From the NCBI GenBank assembly GCA_963853835.1, contig OY970828.1:65278861-65342860 (forward strand): a stretch of 64,000 nt of DNA. Direction: 5' to 3'. This DNA is from Calendula officinalis (lineage: Eukaryota > Streptophyta > Magnoliopsida > Asterales > Asteraceae). Position numbers and translations under genes: made by a program. Numbering within the stretch: the first letter of the stretch is position 1; every line of letters begins with the position of its first letter. This document shows positions 1-9,330 of this stretch, one piece after another. The notes below the pieces were generated by a model. The model was not told the origin of the DNA. It searched no databases and saw only the letters and a list, made by a program, of their open reading frames with translations.

Positions 1-874
1 TGAGTCATCGAATGACTCATCATTAAGGAGCAATCTGATTGGGTGGGTTTGACACGTCATCAAATTCAACTCAAATCCTTACTCCATATATAGGTGGGAG
101 ATAGTTATAGTTTGACTTAGATACCACATATTTATTAAATTTCTATATTTTTAATAATATTATGTTTGATATTATCCATACTTACATACCAGGATATATT
201 ATTAATTTTCTTTTGTATCATTCAAGTAGTAGGTTTTTAGCCCACATGTTATAAGAAATCTTCATGTAATACATAAAAGATTGTTTATTGATTTTATTAT
301 GTTTTTTGGGTGAACATGATTTATCAATGGTTAAGTATATAATCTCTTGAAGAAGAAAAATACTTAAGATGACATGTAATGAATAACCATGTGTTTCATG
401 TTGTAGTTAAGTAGGAAACCCAACTTTATGAGTTCTTTAAACACTTACGTCGGGTGGTTTCCGTTCGAGTTTGCAGGGATTTGTCTACTTGACGGTCTCT
501 TGGTTATGGTTATATCAACTATGCCAACCCTCTAACACAATGTTCACCAATATATAAGTATTCATCAAAAGCATATGCGGTATGCTACTGAAGTATGAAT
601 AACGTGCATTTCATTATAGGAGCAATACTCATTCTACCAAGAGCATGTGACGTTTTATGAAACAAAAAAAATGCTCGGGAATATATAGAATATTGTAAGT
701 AGTAATAACTTCAACTATTGAAATAAATAGTTTAGAACTCATACAATATCGTCATCCGAACATCTCACGGCTATTTTGGTTCCTCGACGTATTCATACAG
801 TATTGTCATCAAATTTTCCAAGGTGAAGATATTTTGTAGATAGTATATTAGGTATGTTGAAGTTTAATTAGAAT
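1..874. other. Intergenic DNA without a recognisable gene
   Basis: AT-rich sequence with no supportable open reading frame or RNA gene. The first ~110 bases resemble 50733-50825: both share a gagtca start, a catcaaatt block and the phrase ctccatatataggt. They may therefore be two copies of one dispersed repeat whose ends I cannot define. Confidence 0.5.
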
Positions 875-1489
875 TGTGCCAATGGAGGGGTAACCGAAGG
901 CTTCAGTTGCCTTCCCCCATTGGCACACCCCATCACTTTGATTGCTTCAATTGAACATTTCGATTTGGGGAAAAGTTGGGTGAGGGCCATGTCAATTTAA
1001 TATAATATTTGGTATATTTTGTGTGTGTATATTTGCAATTGCGGGTCCCAAAAAAATGAAAAGAATGAGTATTGTTGGTATGAGTATGTCAGTTGAATAT
1101 CGATTAAGCTGACGTGACGTTTATTTGGCGAAAATTAAAGTGTCAGTTGGTGCTTTTGAAAATGGCACTGATTTGGTAAAAATTAAGACCGGTCCCAACC
1201 ATTACATAAACTGACACCTTTCGTTTTTGACAAATCGACATCATGTCAGCTCACCCTCCAACCGACACTAAACTGACATATACATGCCAAACAACACCCA
1301 TCCTCTCTTCTGAGACCCACCATTACAAAATACATACACAGAATACCCATTTGGGCCCCACCGCACTAACTGAACTCTTCCCCCTTCCCGTCCTCAAACC
1401 AAAATTTTAAAACCAACGACACCCAACCTACGGGGTGTGCCAATAGTGGGATACCGTCGGTTTGGGGAAATCACCCAACTGACGGAATT
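875..1489. repeat. MITE-like inverted-repeat cluster, the target of element A
   Basis: The motif gtgccaatgg occurs at 875, inverted at 915-924 (ccattggcac) and directly again near 1438. The segment 914-931 is the near-exact reverse complement of 1435-1453. The interior is non-coding and has short inverted motifs around gtgtcagttggtg. A related block lies reversed at 57283-57397, so this looks like a dispersed non-autonomous element. Element A is inserted at 1489, and the flank resumes at 45054. The true ends and superfamily are uncertain. Confidence 0.45.
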
Positions 1490-4198
1490 TGTAACACCGC
1501 ATTTTTGAAAACCATTTTTTTAAGATATCCAATTAAGTATTAATCTAGGTTACGGAAGCATATAGATAGGTTCCTAATTACGTTAAGGTTACAAACCATG
1601 GTCCCACAAAATATTACAAACCAAGTGTTAGTTAAAAAGACGGTATTACGAAACACGACTCATTTAACAAAAACAACTAGGGGTGAAAACGAGCCGAGCC
1701 GTTCGTGAGCTACTCGGGATCGGCTCGTTAAAAGCTCGAAACGAGCCGAGCTTAAACGAGTATGAGCCGAGTTCGAGCTTAACTAAGAGCTCGTTTATTA
1801 AACGAGCCCGAGCCCGAGCTTGATCCACTAAGATTGATTAGGCTCGCGAGCCTAAACGAGCACATATATATTAATTATTCCAAAAATACAATTATATATT
1901 ATATATTTTTATACTTATGTGTGTATGTATACTATACATATATATTTACATAACATAATATAAAAATGAAGTGCTTACATAATATATTAAATATTATAAT
2001 TAAATAAAAAAATTTATATATTTTGTGTGTATGGGAGCTTAAATAAGTCTAATCGAGCCGAGCCCGAACCTGCGAAAACCTAAACGAGCCGAGCCCGAGC
2101 TTTACATCAAAGGCTCGAAACGAGCCGAGCTCGAGCTCGAGCTCCTTAAAACTTAAACGAGCCGAGCTCGAACCTAGTCGAGCTCGAGCTCGGCTCGGCT
2201 CATTTACACCCCTAAAAACAACTATTTAAAGCATGGTCAAACTTCCCGTCCAAGCCCGACCCGTTCAAGCCTTCCAACCTGAAATGTGTCAATAAGGGAG
2301 GGATTAGCACAAAAGCTAAGTGAATGAATTCCTAGCACTACCACTACGCTAATCACTTAAACACGGAAGTTATAAACATCTCCGATTGGGTAATCACTTA
2401 TTTGAGAGGATCGGTGGCTTTGCGGGCCTTAAATCATGGTCGGCCAAAACCACGGTAACCGATAGCCTGTATCCAACACCCCGGGTAAGTCCCTCCCCTT
2501 AACCGTGCAACGTATACAGGTAAGGTCGGATACCCTATTAGTCGATACACTATGCTCAGCCAATATCCTTCTGACACTGACCTCATCCCGAATGTGCACA
2601 TAGTCATGTATGGTATTCCCTAACACTAGGCATACATAACAAGTAGACTAGCTACGAAAAACACCGCGAAAAACGTCACAAAAGAGTTCCCAGTCGCGAA
2701 CTCTAGTTCGCGTCGGGAACTCTGATCGTGAACTACTTCGCGACTGATAACCAACTTTGCTGGGCGGACTTCCTGATCGCGAAGAGGAGTTCACGCCGTG
2801 AACTCCTCAGGTCTGGCAAATTCCTGCGTTTTTACTAGTATACCATATACTAAACGAAATAAACCAAAACCCGAGTTGTAGGTTAGATCCACTCACCTTT
2901 CAACTTTCGATCCTTAACTCAGTGAGCTAGTATCACTGAGTATCCTTCCCGGTTCCTGTCAACAAATATACCGAGTTAGTGATCAATCCACCGAAATGTC
3001 AAAATTAACAATTTTAACAAACCGCAACCTAAGGCTCATAAAATACATATTTTATGACAACACCAACTTGTATAACAAATACAACTCACCAAATAGTCAT
3101 TTATAACCATATAAACCGTTCTACCACTAGTTCATCCAAACGGGCCAAAAAAACCCGAACATGACTAAATTACTTCCACATTTCCATCAACTAGCACATA
3201 ACTTCTAACTTGCAATTCACCATAATCTAGCAATTCTATCGAGTTCATAACAAATCACAATAGCATGTATCATACTTGCATAATCTCTAGTTAACCATTT
3301 TGACCCAAACACTAACTAGATCAATTCACACAATCATCAATACTAGGTTTTCACCATCCATAACTTACCAATCATGATTTCTCAACTTAATAAACAATTC
3401 TATTCATTCAAGCATCAAGAAATCCAAGATTTGTCAAAACCCACCTTCAACTTCCACCATTAATGGAGGTTGAAGGTGATTTTCACCAAATCTTGCTTTC
3501 TTCCAACAATCAACCATACATATGATGTAAAAGCTTGCATAAACACATAAAACAACATCCATACCAAGATTTAACCACAAAACATTAGGAATCATAAACC
3601 CTGGTTCATACCAAAGCTCAAGAACAACATGAACAAGTAAAGGAGAAGATGCAACTTACTTCTAAGCTTCTCCTACACAAACTTTAGTGTAGAATTCGGA
3701 CCCTAGCACAAGAGATCACCAAGAACAAGCAAGGAAAGCTCAAGAGCAAATATGGAGTTTAAAGAGAAGCAATGGAATAGTGTGTGTGTGTGTGTGTTTG
3801 GATAATGTGTTCAAAGAATAAAGGTAAAAACAAAAGAGATCTCTCTCTCTCTCTAGATCCGGCCAACACAAGGGATTGGGGCCCCTTGTGGCCTTTTTCC
3901 CACTTTTAACAGTATACGTCTGAAAAGTCCCTTTCGTAATTAATTTATTTAAAATAGCAAACGGACTCCAATTTTAAAAACGAAAGCATTTCCGGAAACG
4001 AAATTCGACAAGGAATCTAAAAATATAAAAATCACATTTTCATTCCAAATATATCACAAGTCAGGTATTTTAACCCCTTGGTTAAAATACCGCAAAAGAC
4101 AGCAGGCTAATTAAATTAACTAAGCTTTTAATCAGATAATCATTTAATAAGATACCTTAAGATCAATAAACTACTAGGTCGGGTTTTGGGATGTTACA
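1490..4198 (-). repeat. 3' LTR of element A
   Basis: It matches 16293 onward and 43929-45053 almost base for base. After removing the hAT MITE and its 8-bp duplication it is about 2164 bp. The other LTR is about 2183 bp once its inserts are removed. The 19-bp difference equals one extra copy of a 19-bp repeat at 16970-17000. It contains a perfect 25-base hairpin (2784-2808), a TG microsatellite (about 3779-3797) and a CT microsatellite (about 3838-3855). Confidence 0.93.
1678..2214. mobile_element. hAT-type MITE in the LTR of A
   Basis: The terminal inverted repeats are TAGGGGTGAAAACGAGCC and its near complement ending CATTTACACCCCTA. The 8-bp flank aaaacaac is present on both sides (1670-1677 and 2215-2222) and single in the unoccupied LTR copy near 16472. 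Eight-base duplication plus a TAGGGGTGAAA end fits hAT. The arms are rich in gagccgagc/gctcggctc repeats and the centre is AT-rich. It has no coding capacity. Confidence 0.9.
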
Positions 4199-4212
4199 AC
4201 TCTCCCCCACTT
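4199..4212 (-). other. Polypurine tract of element A
   Basis: Directly inside the 3' LTR boundary the minus strand reads as a purine run with five consecutive G (plus strand tctcccccac). This is the expected second-strand primer site, and it fixes the minus-strand orientation of A. Confidence 0.85.
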
Positions 4213-4654
4213 AGGAAGATTCCGTCCCCGGAATCCCATCTCGATCAAATAAGGAGGGAAAACGTTCCCGCATATCGGCATCGGTCTCACATGTCATATC
4301 CGCACCCAAACTGTGCTTCCACTTCACCAAAACCATATGAATTTGTTTCTTTCTCAAATTTGTCACCTTTCGGTCCAATAACTCCACCGGTTCCTCGACC
4401 AACCTATTTTTCGTATCAACCCGCAACTCTTGCACCGGGAGAATTTGGCTCGGACATTCAATGTTACATTTTCTTAAATAACAAACGTTAAAAGTGTTGT
4501 GTATTGCCGACAACTCCGGGGGTAACTCGAGTGTTACCAATTGGGAATTCACCACCTTACTAATTCGAAACGGCCCAATAAACCTCGGGGCCAACTTCCC
4601 TCGTTTACCAAAATGAATGACACCCTTCCAAGGTGAGACCTTCAAATAAACCAT
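4211..4654 (-). pseudogene. Integrase C-terminus and chromodomain-like tail of element A
   Basis: A 147-residue reading frame forms the end of the A polyprotein. The first part has the SH3-like integrase C-terminal pattern (KRGKLAPRFIGPF, then a proline- and leucine-rich linker). The last part, including VLVKWKHSLGADMTCETDAD and RFPSLFD, resembles the chromodomain-like module of Tekay-type chromoviruses. It is cut from the integrase core by element B: the core lies beyond 12168. The canonical aromatic residues of a methyl-lysine cage are only partly evident, so chromodomain function is uncertain. Confidence 0.85.
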
Positions 4655-4698
4655 CTCATTTTCCGAGAACGTAGCGGGTCTACGTCTCGGATCGGCAT

Positions 4699-4970
4699 TG
4701 TTAGGACCAATATTGTAATAGGTTTTGACCTTTAAGTCCGTTAGTTAACAATTTCCTTGTTAAGTGGTAGATGGTATAAATACTTGTAAGTTTGTCTTTC
4801 ATTGTAAGCTTTCCCACACTTTTACTGAAATATACAGATTGAAAGCTTCTTCATCATCTCGTTCTCTCTCTTTTACACACACTAACACCAAGAACACACA
4901 CACACTCAAATCTCCAGTTTCTCATCTAAACATCATGGATTAGCTTAATTCTAGCCTCATTCGATCTATA
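4699..4970 (+). repeat. 5' LTR of element B
   Basis: It is about 272 bp and nearly identical to 11891-12167. It contains the promoter-like ggtataaatacttg at about 4769-4782, which would be the TATA box of the element transcript. Confidence 0.93.
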
Positions 4971-4973
4971 ATT

Positions 4974-4985
4974 TGGTATCAGAGC
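4974..4985 (+). other. Primer-binding site of element B
   Basis: The sequence tggtatcagagc is complementary to the 3' end of plant initiator tRNA-Met and starts three bases after the LTR. Confidence 0.9.
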
Positions 4986-5404
4986 GAAATCTCTCTGCGA
5001 GAAGATCCATATTCGAGCTAAAATGATCAAGATCTGAGAAAATTTGAAGAAAAGTTCGTTCGTCACTTGAAAATTAATGTTGTAAATTTTCTGTTCAAAT
5101 TGAAGATTTGATTGGAGAATCATGTTTCTCCTTCAATTCTAAGCAGAATAGAACCAAAATCGATCAAATCCGTCAACAAATCACTTCAATTTCGTGATTT
5201 TTGTGCAAAAGTGAAAAAGCTCAAAAACTTACTGAAAATCGAAGAATTGAAGCTATTGTGTTATGGATTGAAGAAAGTATCGGATCAAAGTGTTAGCAAA
5301 TTGATTTCGAGCATTTAGCAAAAAGAATCAATGAAATCGGTCAAGTTTTGAGCAAAATCGGATCAAAAAGGTGAAGAAGAATACGTCAGTGTTCGTTCGT
5401 CGAC

Positions 5405-5600
5405 TAGTTCGGCTTCAAGAATGATGAACAAGTTCGGCCCGAAGTTTGGTCCACTTGAAGTTCGGCCCAGTAGTAGTTCGGCCCAGTAGAAGTTCGGCCC
5501 GAAGTAAATAGTTCGGCCCGAAGTAAACAGTTCGGCCCGAAGTAAACAGTTCTGCCCAAGTAAGTTTTTCGGCCCAACCAAGTCTTCGACCCAAATCTAA
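5405..5600 (+). repeat. Array of TTCGGCCCGAA dyads in the B leader
   Basis: About seven units of 16-20 bp are built on gttcggcccgaagta. The core TTCGG-C-CCGAA is a perfect odd palindrome in at least four units and degenerate in the rest (cccagtag, tgcccaag). It lies in the untranslated leader between primer site and ORF. Scattered ttcggc motifs continue to about 5920. Confidence 0.75.
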
Positions 5601-5810
5601 TGTTCGGCTTCAGACACTTGCTTGATTCCATCTTCCATCTGTTCATAAATTGGTATCAAATCCTTCAAATCTGTTCATAAATTCTGTGTTCGATTCATAA
5701 AATCGACAGATTTTGATCGATTAAATCTAAAGTTCGGCTCAAATCTTCGGCTAATTTGAAGTTCGACTTATTGACATAGTTCGGCTCAGATTGACAAAGA
5801 GTTCGGCTTA

Positions 5811-5960
5811 ATTTTGATCTTAATTTTGATCTTAATTTCCGATCAAACTCAATCAATTGACGATCTTAATTTCCGATCTTAATTTTGATCTTAATTTTGA
5901 AACTCAATGTTCGGCAATTTCGATCTTAATTTTGAAACTTCCGATCTCCAGGATCGTAAA
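5811..5960 (+). repeat. gatcttaatttt short tandem repeats in the B leader
   Basis: Repeated gatcttaatttt and ccgatcttaattt units, about nine in irregular order, follow the dyad array. 5961-6817 is AT-rich leader with no further pattern I can name. Confidence 0.6.
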
Positions 5961-6817
5961 CTCAATTAAGCAAAATCAAGATCCAAAACTCATTTCAGAT
6001 CGTAAAGCTAAATTGACGATTGTAAACAAGTAACGTATTCCAGGATCGTAAAGCTTGAACTCTAATTAATCGTGAATTTGTAACTCTGCCATCATCGTGA
6101 TCTTCAATCGTAAAGAGAAATCCTTGATTTGCTTGAACTCGTCCAAAGATTGATTCACAGCCCAAAAACGGATAAAGCCCAAATGCGATATAATTTTTTT
6201 TTCAGCCCATCAACTAAAACCTATCTTGTCTAAATCCAATTTTTAAAACCCAATCCTTTTATTTTAGTCCATGAACCGATAAAAGCCCAAAATCAATTAG
6301 AAATACTCGTTAATTATAAATACAAACATCACTTTCTTTTATTTTTTAATTAGAACTTTTATTTTAGATATGAAGCTTTAAGTGTTCGGTTTTGTTTAAG
6401 TGTTCGACAAGTACTTGTCTTCGTCCAAACCTGTTAAGCCCAATCAACCAAGTGGCCTAAAGCACAAACATCACTTCCGGCCCAAAAGAAATAAACCTAG
6501 ATCGTTTTCTTTCTGTTAAAACAACTAAACCCATTTTAACTTTCTTTTAAAACAACTTTCTTTAACTTTCTTTTAAAAGGCCAAATTTTTTTTTAAATAC
6601 GACCTACTAATCCAATTAAACACAAAATTTTATTTTTAACCCGAACACAAAAATTTTAAATTTTTTAACCCAAACTCGATCAAATTCTTAACTTTTTAAA
6701 ACTCTTAAAACACTTTTAACTTCTACATTTTTTTTAAAAGGGGTTTTAAAAGAAAACAAAAACTTCACATTTTAAAAAGGACGAGAACTTTTACCCAAAA
6801 TTCTAATAATCGCAAAT

Positions 6818-8828
6818 ATGGAAAAGCAAACCATCACACCTTTGAATGCTACAAAGAAACCAATCGTTCGTGAGTCAGAGTATTATGCACGTAAGATGTT
6901 GATGGCTAAACAAACTGAGTCTGAAAAAGTGCTATTAGTTGAGGATAGTCAATGGATGGAAGATTCAGATCCTAAGGATGAAGAGAATATGGAGGTTACT
7001 GATCGATTTAATGAAGAAGCCAACAAAGAAATTGAGGTAATCAGTTCTCTCTTGTCAAATTCTGATAATTCCATTGATCATGTTACTTGTTTTGTTAAAA
7101 TTCGGATATCTGAAGTTGATTCTTTAAAACAAACAATTTTATTTGAAAAAGATTTAAATACTCAACTTCAAAAACGTTTATACGATTTGGAAAAAACAAA
7201 ATAACGTTTTTAAACAAGAGAATCTGGATTTAAAAACTCAAGTATCAGAATTGACGGCTAGACATGATCACAATCACAAACAATACACAAAAACATGGCA
7301 TGAATATCAGTATACTAAAAATGCTTTGGCACGTAAACAACAAGATTTTGACGACAATGAAAAACAGTTTAATTCTTTAAACTCACAAATCAAAGAATTA
7401 ACTGACAATATTCATGAACAAAAGATAAATTCATTAAATGAAATGAAATCCAAACAGAATATCATAAACACACTCAAGCATGAAACCAATAAATTGAATT
7501 CCCATATAAAAAATCTTGAGGAATTGATTGTCAAAAGAGGACATACTGATCAAACCATTCATCTCAACAAGCCCAAAGACTTCAAATATTTCAACTCACG
7601 AGAAGGGCTAGGAGCTGACAATCCAGAATACCTTAAAACAGCGTGCAAAATGGTTCCTACATTATATGATTCAAGATACATGCACAATGGAATCTCACAA
7701 CGCTTCATTCGGAGGACTGACGAGGAAGAAGAAATTGAGACCTTCAACAGAGCTAAAAAGGAGAATGCTCAAATTAGTTTTAATTACGCTGAATTAAATA
7801 AAACGTATGAAACTAAGAAGGCTCAATTTGAAAATGATGATTATTTTCCTATTATAAAACCAGAAGAATTTGAAATTAAGGGAAATATTGTTATTCAACA
7901 AAAGGTTACACCAAAGATTTATGTACCAAATCTAATTCTTGAAAAGAAAATTTGTCAATTGGAAACTGAAATAGATGAAACACATAAGGCGTTTGACAAA
8001 GAAAAATTAGTTTTACAAACAAAAAATTATGAATTAGAAAATAAAAATGATGAAACGCATAAATCTTACGATAAAGAGAAACTAAAGTTGCAGGCACAAA
8101 TTAAAAATTTAGAATCTAAATCATCTCATCTTCAGAAGTTTAAGAAGCCTAGTGTATCTTTGAAATTAGATTCTCCTTTCACTGCAAAGAAAAAATGTAT
8201 TAACAACAGAATGTTTTCTCCTGTCATGGCATATCGTGATTTATATACAATCAAGCAAACTGAGGTTAATAGAGGAAATTCTAAACCTAAACCGAAACCA
8301 CAAGTCAGTTCCTCTACCAAGCCTAAGCCTAGGAGATCCACGGTCCCACCAAGCTCTGATAAGAAAATGAATGCTCTCAAACAAGATATTAGAGGAAATT
8401 CCGCACCTAAAACTCCAAATAAATTAGGTTCCTCTTCTAGACTTACGCATTCTCAAATGTATAAGACTACACCATCAACCGTGTTGAAACATTCTACTTC
8501 TTCAAAAAAAATCTTTTCCAAACCTAAATCGTTAAAATACTCGAGAAAATATTTACTTTCCTTGGCACTAACAACAACTTTTACACAAGTGCCAAAAACA
8601 TCTCCTGTTTATGTTTATAAAACATCCTCGATCTTAAAAGCTAAGTGGGTTCCCAAAACTCCAACATCTCAAATAATTCCCCGGAAATTATTTGAAAGTG
8701 AAACATCAAGTTTCAGTTTTTCTTGGAACTCTCAATCTTTAAATCAAATCGATACAACTTATCGGTGGTTTAATTCCCACACTAACATTGTCGGACCCAA
8801 ACAAATATGGGTACCAAAAGTTGTTTGA
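6818..8828 (+). pseudogene. Coiled-coil gag-region protein of element B, one frameshift
   Basis: Two abutting frames, 6818-7204 (128 aa) and 7251-8828 (525 aa), form one polypeptide of about 669 residues. They are split by a one-base surplus in a run of six A at 7191-7196. Residues up to about 320 are rich in K, E, N and L in coiled-coil pattern. A middle block (GLGADNPEYLKTA, then PTLYDSRY) and a later one (YVPNLILEKKICQLE) are typical, from memory, of the spacer between zinc knuckle and protease in Asteraceae copia polyproteins. The C-terminus is basic and Ser/Pro/Lys-rich and ends WVPKVV. There is no CCHC knuckle, no DSG protease and no pol. It could supply an RNA-binding or particle-scaffold function in trans, but this is inference. 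Confidence 0.75.
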
Positions 8829-8845
8829 TTTGTTTTGCAGGAAAA

Positions 8846-9047
8846 TGACTTATACACAATTCAGTGTATAACTCGCGTTTCATCAAATGACTTATACACA
8901 AGTCAGTGTATAACTCGCATTTCAAAGAAATGACTTATATACACTTCAGTATATGACTCGAGCTTCATCAAATGGCTTATGCACACATCAGTGTATAACC
9001 CGTTCCTAACTGTTAAATGGCTTTCAAGTAAAATCGCTTGAAACCCG
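8846..9047 (+). ncRNA. Array of five covarying hairpins in element B
   Basis: Hairpins lie at 8846-8875, 8888-8917, 8931-8960, 8973-9002 and 9018-9047. The consensus is TGRCTT-helix-loop-helix-AACYCG. Each is a stem of 11-12 pairs with the same C-C mismatch at the fourth position. The third pair is A-T in the first three copies and G-C in the last two. The upper helix is TATACAC/GTGTATA in two copies, changes to ATAC/GTAT with a T-G wobble in the third, to TATGCAC/GTGTATA in the fourth and to TTCAAG/CTTGAA in the fifth. The loop is six bases ending tca in four copies. It starts 18 bases after the ORF stop. The function is unknown. Confidence 0.7.
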
Positions 9048-9064
9048 TTCCTCAAAGTTTTTAT

Positions 9065-9200
9065 TGGTTGAGGGGGAGAAAATCGCTATTCATTGGTTGA
9101 GGGGGAGAATTCCTATATTCACTTGTTAAGGGGGAGAAAATCGACATTCATTTGTCAAGGGGGAGCATTTTTATGAAACTTCATAGGTAAAGGGGGAGCA
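9065..9200 (+). repeat. Five polypurine-tract-like GGGGGAG repeats
   Basis: The units share gggggag, preceded by ttggttga, ttgttaa, ttgtcaa or ggtaa. They begin near 9072, 9101, 9130, 9159 and 9192, every 29-33 bases. They resemble the true polypurine tract of B at 11879-11890 (aaagggggagat). A further copy, tgagggggagaaa, lies at about 11014. They may be duplicated internal second-strand primer sites. Confidence 0.65.
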
Positions 9201-9330
9201 TACTCATTGTTAACCCATTTTCTATTCATTATTCAAATTTTTCAGAAACTCAATCTCAAAATGTTAAAATTTTAATAACTTGAGTTTCATTGTTTCTGTT
9301 CAAAAAATGTTTTCCTCACTCATATGTTGC

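Noticed and set aside
4186..4491. Plus-strand ORF opposite the A integrase end, and other plus-strand ORFs at 14096-16148
   Set aside because: They are antisense shadows of the minus-strand gag-pol relic, with no recognisable domain.
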